Assembly: GCF_003590095.1 (NCBI RefSeq)
Contig: NC_039493.1
Coordinates: forward strand, 7,750,001 to 7,814,000
Direction: 5' to 3'
DNA length: 64,000 nt
DNA from: Trichoplusia ni
Lineage: Eukaryota > Arthropoda > Insecta > Lepidoptera > Noctuidae
Position 1 is the stretch's first letter; the number at the start of each line of letters is the position of its first letter. The notes beneath the pieces are model-generated. The model did no database searches and was not told where the DNA came from. It saw nothing but the letters and a program-made list of their open reading frames with translations. Of the stretch, positions 59,497 to 64,000 are shown in pieces. Both the position numbers and the translations under genes were made by a program.

Positions 59497-62400
59497 TAAA
59501 CGCAAATTGAACGAAAAAAGCTGGGATCTTATTAATGTAAGTAACGACAGATTGAGCAAGTAAAACTATAAAGGTGATTACGTGATTTTGAATTTTGGGC
59601 TTGTCAGGAACTAAATATCAGCCAAGATCTCACTCATATTTCCTTATCCATATAAGGGTACATAACTATATAGGTATAACGAGCTATAATTACACCAATT
59701 TTATGAAAATCATATTTGGTAATATAATTAAATGTCAGTATGGTTCCACTCAAAAATACGAATCATTTTAAAGTTACACGTGAGTATACTACATTTATCA
59801 TTAAAAACAACTGACGATTAATTTACAACAGAAAGTAAAAAATGGTTTAAATGCGGTAAACCTGTTTAATATCAAAGTTACTCTACATGAATACATTATA
59901 ATACCAATCTTTACATTTAGTACGTTGTTATATACATTAATCAAGTAGATTAAATCATTAGACACTTGTTACTAATATTCAAATAATCGATAAACATGTT
60001 CAATCTGCAATCATTTATTTTATGGCGCTATTAAGAGCATGACTCCATGTTAAATTAAAACTAGCATCTGTATCGACACTGCTATATAACGCCATCTATC
60101 GGCAGTCGTGGATAATAATTCTATATGTGTAGGTAGTTGGCAATAAAAACAATATAGGTATTACTTAGTAAATCATTTTTATAGATCGGACAAATCATTT
60201 GTTCTTATTATCATTTCGTTTGCAACCATTTATCCAACAGAGATGCCCTCTGTAATAATTTACAATCTGCATTAATATTCCAGATAGATAACATTGAGCC
60301 ACAAAGAACTGACTAAATATACGTATTTCCCATATTACAACAATCCTAAATGAAATTACGATAAAATCTATAAGGAATAATTTCATTGCTATTGCCAAAT
60401 CAACGTCTAGTGATAAATTTTACGAGTATTCGGTAGTACTTCAATCGATCAGCTAGAATAAACGGCAAAAGCAGTAAATCCTTGAGCAACTGGGCTCAGC
60501 TTTTCATAATTTATGCTTGTCCTGAACTTTAGTACTAAAACGTACGAAATGCTAGATCACCGTTTTGTAAGAACAATGAGTTATTGAGGTACTACTGATG
60601 CAATAATCTTGCCTCATGTCAGTCAAGTAGATAAATGAAATATATTTGTTCACAAAACTAAATACCATCAAAATTTTAGAGACATACTTAAAATCTTTTA
60701 ATAAATTCATTCAATTTTCATTATTCTCTAAAAAAAATCCAACAAACCACATACTCATAAAACAATATCCAAAACTTAGTATCACATCGCAAACTTGTTT
60801 AACTACAAAACAAGCAACAGAAATAACTTTCTAACAATAATCAAGGTCACGTCAACCTGTCTCTTAAAAACCGTTATTTGGATAACATTTGACAAATTAA
60901 AGTATTCGCCTTAATTCGTATCCATTTCCCCCAAAACTTTCACTGGCAAATCCATTGTTACGTATAACAGGCACAAAATAAACTCGTGCAAAATGCATGG
61001 ACCTTGATGGATACTGGTGCAGTAAATGTATTTCTCCAACAAACCTAAAACAGGAAGGTTTAGATACATTTTCCAAGGTAATTTAGCAATAGCCTATAGC
61101 ATGGCACGCTCGCAGCACTTAACTATTTGTACTAGATCAGTTATATCTTACGAAAACGACTGGAAACCTAACAGTTGTAATGATGATGTTAAGTAATATA
61201 GAGGCAAGCTTAATGATACAAATGTTAGATAAAAAGTGGGTATTAGCGATCATTATGTGGGATGTAGTGTTGAAATATATACAATGAGTAAAGATATGTT
61301 TACATTAGTACCTTATCTAAATGAGAATTAAAAATGATTTGAACAATGCAATAGGATCATTTCCATGGAGCAAGTTTAGCATAATTTCCGATTTGCGATT
61401 ATTAATCCAGTTCTGTAGGCTTAACTCCCGAAATAATTGACTTTTTGAACCCAACTCTCTTGCAGCTCTAATTCATGCATACGAGTTAGAACAACGCTCG
61501 AACGACACCTGACGCCATTGATAAAAGTAGATGATCAGTCAATCTCGGGGTAGTTCGATAGCAATTCAGGACCAAATCCAAATCAAAAACAGAACAAAAG
61601 GAGCTGCTTGATTTATCACACCGATACGCCTACCGAAACTATTCAAAGAGAAATCGTCAAAAAAACGAAACCAAATAATAGATAATGAAACGACGATCAA
61701 GCTAATGAAAACAATGAAAAAGAAAGTATAATTATTGACATTGATCCTAATAAAAGTATTACGGATGATAAACAGAGCGTTGTTAATTCTGCAGATAGTG
61801 ATGAAAGGAAAGTGTTTCTCCGTGCTGTAATCAATTGATTTTACGCATTGAACGTAATCGATTCTCGATAGTCCGATACAATACGGAAAGCTTCGCAACG
61901 GAAGTGTTTATTGTGAATGAAACTATTATCAATAAATTACATTCTAATACCAATCTTATTTAACTCGAGCTAGAATTCAAATTTGTTTAAACTTTCCAAT
62001 CAATTACTGTTGTCGACATAGATAAATAGTGCAAAATTAATGGAGTGCAGTGGTTCGTTTAGTTTGATGCATTTGCTTTCTCGTTGCATTAGCATGATAC
62101 ACATGGCCTATTGTTGTTAGTGCTGGGTGATTATTATGATTTAATGCGCATGAAATATCTACTATTTCATGCTTATTACCTGGTATGGATTTTAACGCTT
62201 CCTTACTTAATCATAGTTGACCACATTTAGTCAACCAGTATTATATTTCTTTAAGTCCTTGTTATATTACATTTGTGTTTATTTCGTTTATTAGTCCTTG
62301 GTCTTTAACCTATTATTTATTGTAGCTTCAAACTAACCGTACAATCCCTTTCAATACCGTGTGTTCGTTGTATAATAACACAAAATATTCGTGCGCATCT

Positions 62401-63877
62401 CGATCAGTTCATTTGACCCGATTTCGAATGCAAGGCGACAGAGCCGCGCATCCGATCACCTCAGTCCTTGGCACAGAACGAATACACTTCCATGGATCAC
62501 ATCACAAGCCCTATTGTTGTTTAATAGACAATGTTGACCTACAACGAACATCTTTATGATGCGAAAGAGTGGATTTGTGGAGGGCACTTCTCAGAGATTG
62601 GAATGCTAATATGGACATTTGAATTGTAAAGGAATTTGTGAGTATATGGGTAGATCGTTGGTGGTTCGCTTGCTGGAAAGCAGCATGCAAATGCAAGGTG
62701 ATAAAAAGTATAACTTGAGTGTGTTTTGTTGCTAATGCTGTTGTAGATGCCCATAATGAGCCTAAAATATGTGCGAGAGTAAACATTAGTGCGTACCGCG
62801 AAGAGAATGATGCCATAGGTTTGTGTAGCGAAGGTTCTAAGTGCATAGGTTTACAATTTTATACTCAAATGGGCCATACTTTTAAGAGATCGGTAAATAG
62901 TAATAAATTTCATAACATTTGATAAATACATCAACTCAACTGTTTATGTACCTGTGACATTACCTGAAGTATTTAACAGCAGTAATTCCCAGAGAAGAAA
63001 CTTACTGAATTTCCAATTAAAACCATGTCAAATCTTTAATCACGTAATTTTAAATCAAGCAGTTTGCGTTTCTTGTAAAATAACTTGTAAACATAATAAC
63101 ACTTTACCATATAAATAAATTCTGATTAAGATGTCGTAACATCGTTCAATTTCATGTTTTACTATCCATTAGTGATTTGCACTTGGTTTACTATCACCTG
63201 TATGTATTACGCTTTCTCCTACTAAATGTATCTGAACTGTCCGTCATAGATAATATAAATCCGCTCGAATGTAATCATATTCATTACAAAGTTCGCCTGC
63301 AGCGATATGTTTACAAGTCGTTTAGACTTGTTACGTTGAAAGAAAGCTTTTGTTAACTGGTATTCTTTTGTGTGCAGTCTGTTTTGTAGATTTATGATTT
63401 CTAAAGGAGATACCATCTACATTTTTGCGAGATTATGTATATAGGCTTCAACCAGTAATTTTCTAGTGGCGGAGAGCAAAGGTTGCCATTTCTCAAGCTT
63501 TCATCTAAGCGCACCAAAGTTATGGTCTCTAATTTTTTAAATCGCCTCCTCCATATTCGAAAATATAGTCAGTAGATGCTGATAGATGTATAGAAATAGT
63601 TAAATGTTTTGGCACCACTAGTGATGAGACTCACAGATATGTAGGCCACTCCTACGTTACTACGGATGTATTAGTCATTAATCGTTTGATATGGGATGGG
63701 TAGCAGCACCCACTACTTGATTAAGTGCTAAAGATATTTGTTACCAAGCTGAGATATGAAAATTAAGTTATAATTTGAAACAAGAACGAACGACTGAAAG
63801 AACTGATTCTTGAAAAATTTAACATGCAAAACAGAGATTAACAATGAAATTAAATTTAGAAATACTGGAAAATGTTA

Positions 63878-63917
63878 GTTGATTTAGATCCAATATGCAT
63901 ATTGCATCTAAATCAAC
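63878..63917. repeat. 40-bp near-perfect palindrome
   Basis: gttgatttagat ... aatatgcatatt ... atctaaatcaac is self-complementary around 63897/63898 with a single mismatched pair. AT-rich, so a cruciform is possible; no function is evident. Confidence 0.85.
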
Positions 63918-64000
63918 GCATATTTTTGCTGGTGACACCATGAAAGGGGCGCCGTTGCAAAAAGCCTTTTCTATAGAACGTGAATAAGACAAGCCACAAA

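Larger units (their letters stand above)
44810..64000 (+). other. Intron 3 of the Expansion-like gene (partial, over 19 kb)
   Basis: Begins at donor gtaaga; no acceptor and exon continuing the MH2 domain was found before the window ends. Contains SINEs at 55.35, 57.72 and 58.05 kb, hairpins, a CGATA cluster at 55.1 kb, and weak coding-like fragments at 50.0-51.3 and 61.4-61.9 kb. The stretches 44810-48160, 48310-49990, 51287-55090, 55491-57719, 58222-59436 and 59497-64000 hold nothing else I can support. Confidence 0.6.

Noticed and set aside
62400..62530. GC-richer block as an MH2 exon
   Set aside because: No residues matching the expected MH2 continuation and no convincing acceptor/donor pair in phase.
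1..64000. CRISPR arrays, operons, riboswitches, bacterial promoters
   Set aside because: The sequence is a lepidopteran-type nuclear locus; no regularly spaced repeats or bacterial gene organisation are present.

Overview
This is a eukaryotic, AT-rich nuclear window, almost certainly from a moth or butterfly. The organism call rests on the repeats: dispersed short elements opening with the lepidopteran 'ctagctgttgcccgcgactt' sequence, RTE-type LINE tails ending in 'gcccagcagtggga' plus GAT repeats, and several tRNA- and 5S-derived SINEs. I cannot place the family; a noctuid would be plausible. No bacterial genes, operons, CRISPR arrays or stand-alone rRNA/tRNA genes were seen.

The window is dominated by one host gene on the + strand, read as three phase-compatible coding exons: 4027-4100 (start codon, after an in-frame stop and a candidate Inr/DPE promoter near 3930), 24232-24379 and 44652-44809. 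Spliced, they give 126 codons and open into the start of an MH2 (Smad-type) domain. I read it as the lepidopteran homolog of Drosophila expansion (exp), an MH2-only atypical Smad. The rest of the domain must lie past position 64000. Introns 1 and 2 are each about 20.1-20.3 kb and intron 3 exceeds 19 kb, so almost all of the window is intron.

Region by region: 1-3700 is upstream sequence with two degraded repeats. 3746-4026 holds a CT/GAGA-rich stretch, the candidate promoter and the 5' UTR. Intron 1 (4101-24231) carries a small RTE tail, an antisense two-ORF LINE with both ORFs intact (about 7093-11760), degraded short repeats, CGATA-rich and CRE-containing islands (21.1-21.8 kb), and a decayed coding-like stretch (22.6-23.3 kb). 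Intron 2 (24380-44651) carries two copies of one short repeat family, a decayed minus-strand coding-like stretch (30.5-31.1 kb), two tRNA-derived SINEs, a perfect 67-bp foldback element, a 28-bp perfect hairpin and a 5S-rRNA-derived SINE with a 14-bp target site duplication. Intron 3 (44810-64000) has further SINEs, a second CGATA cluster, hairpins and weak coding-like remnants.

The host gene is the only unit with a cellular role; everything else is mobile or decayed DNA inside its introns, plus possible regulatory sites. Coding-like remnants that I could not name are reported as findings, not as genes.
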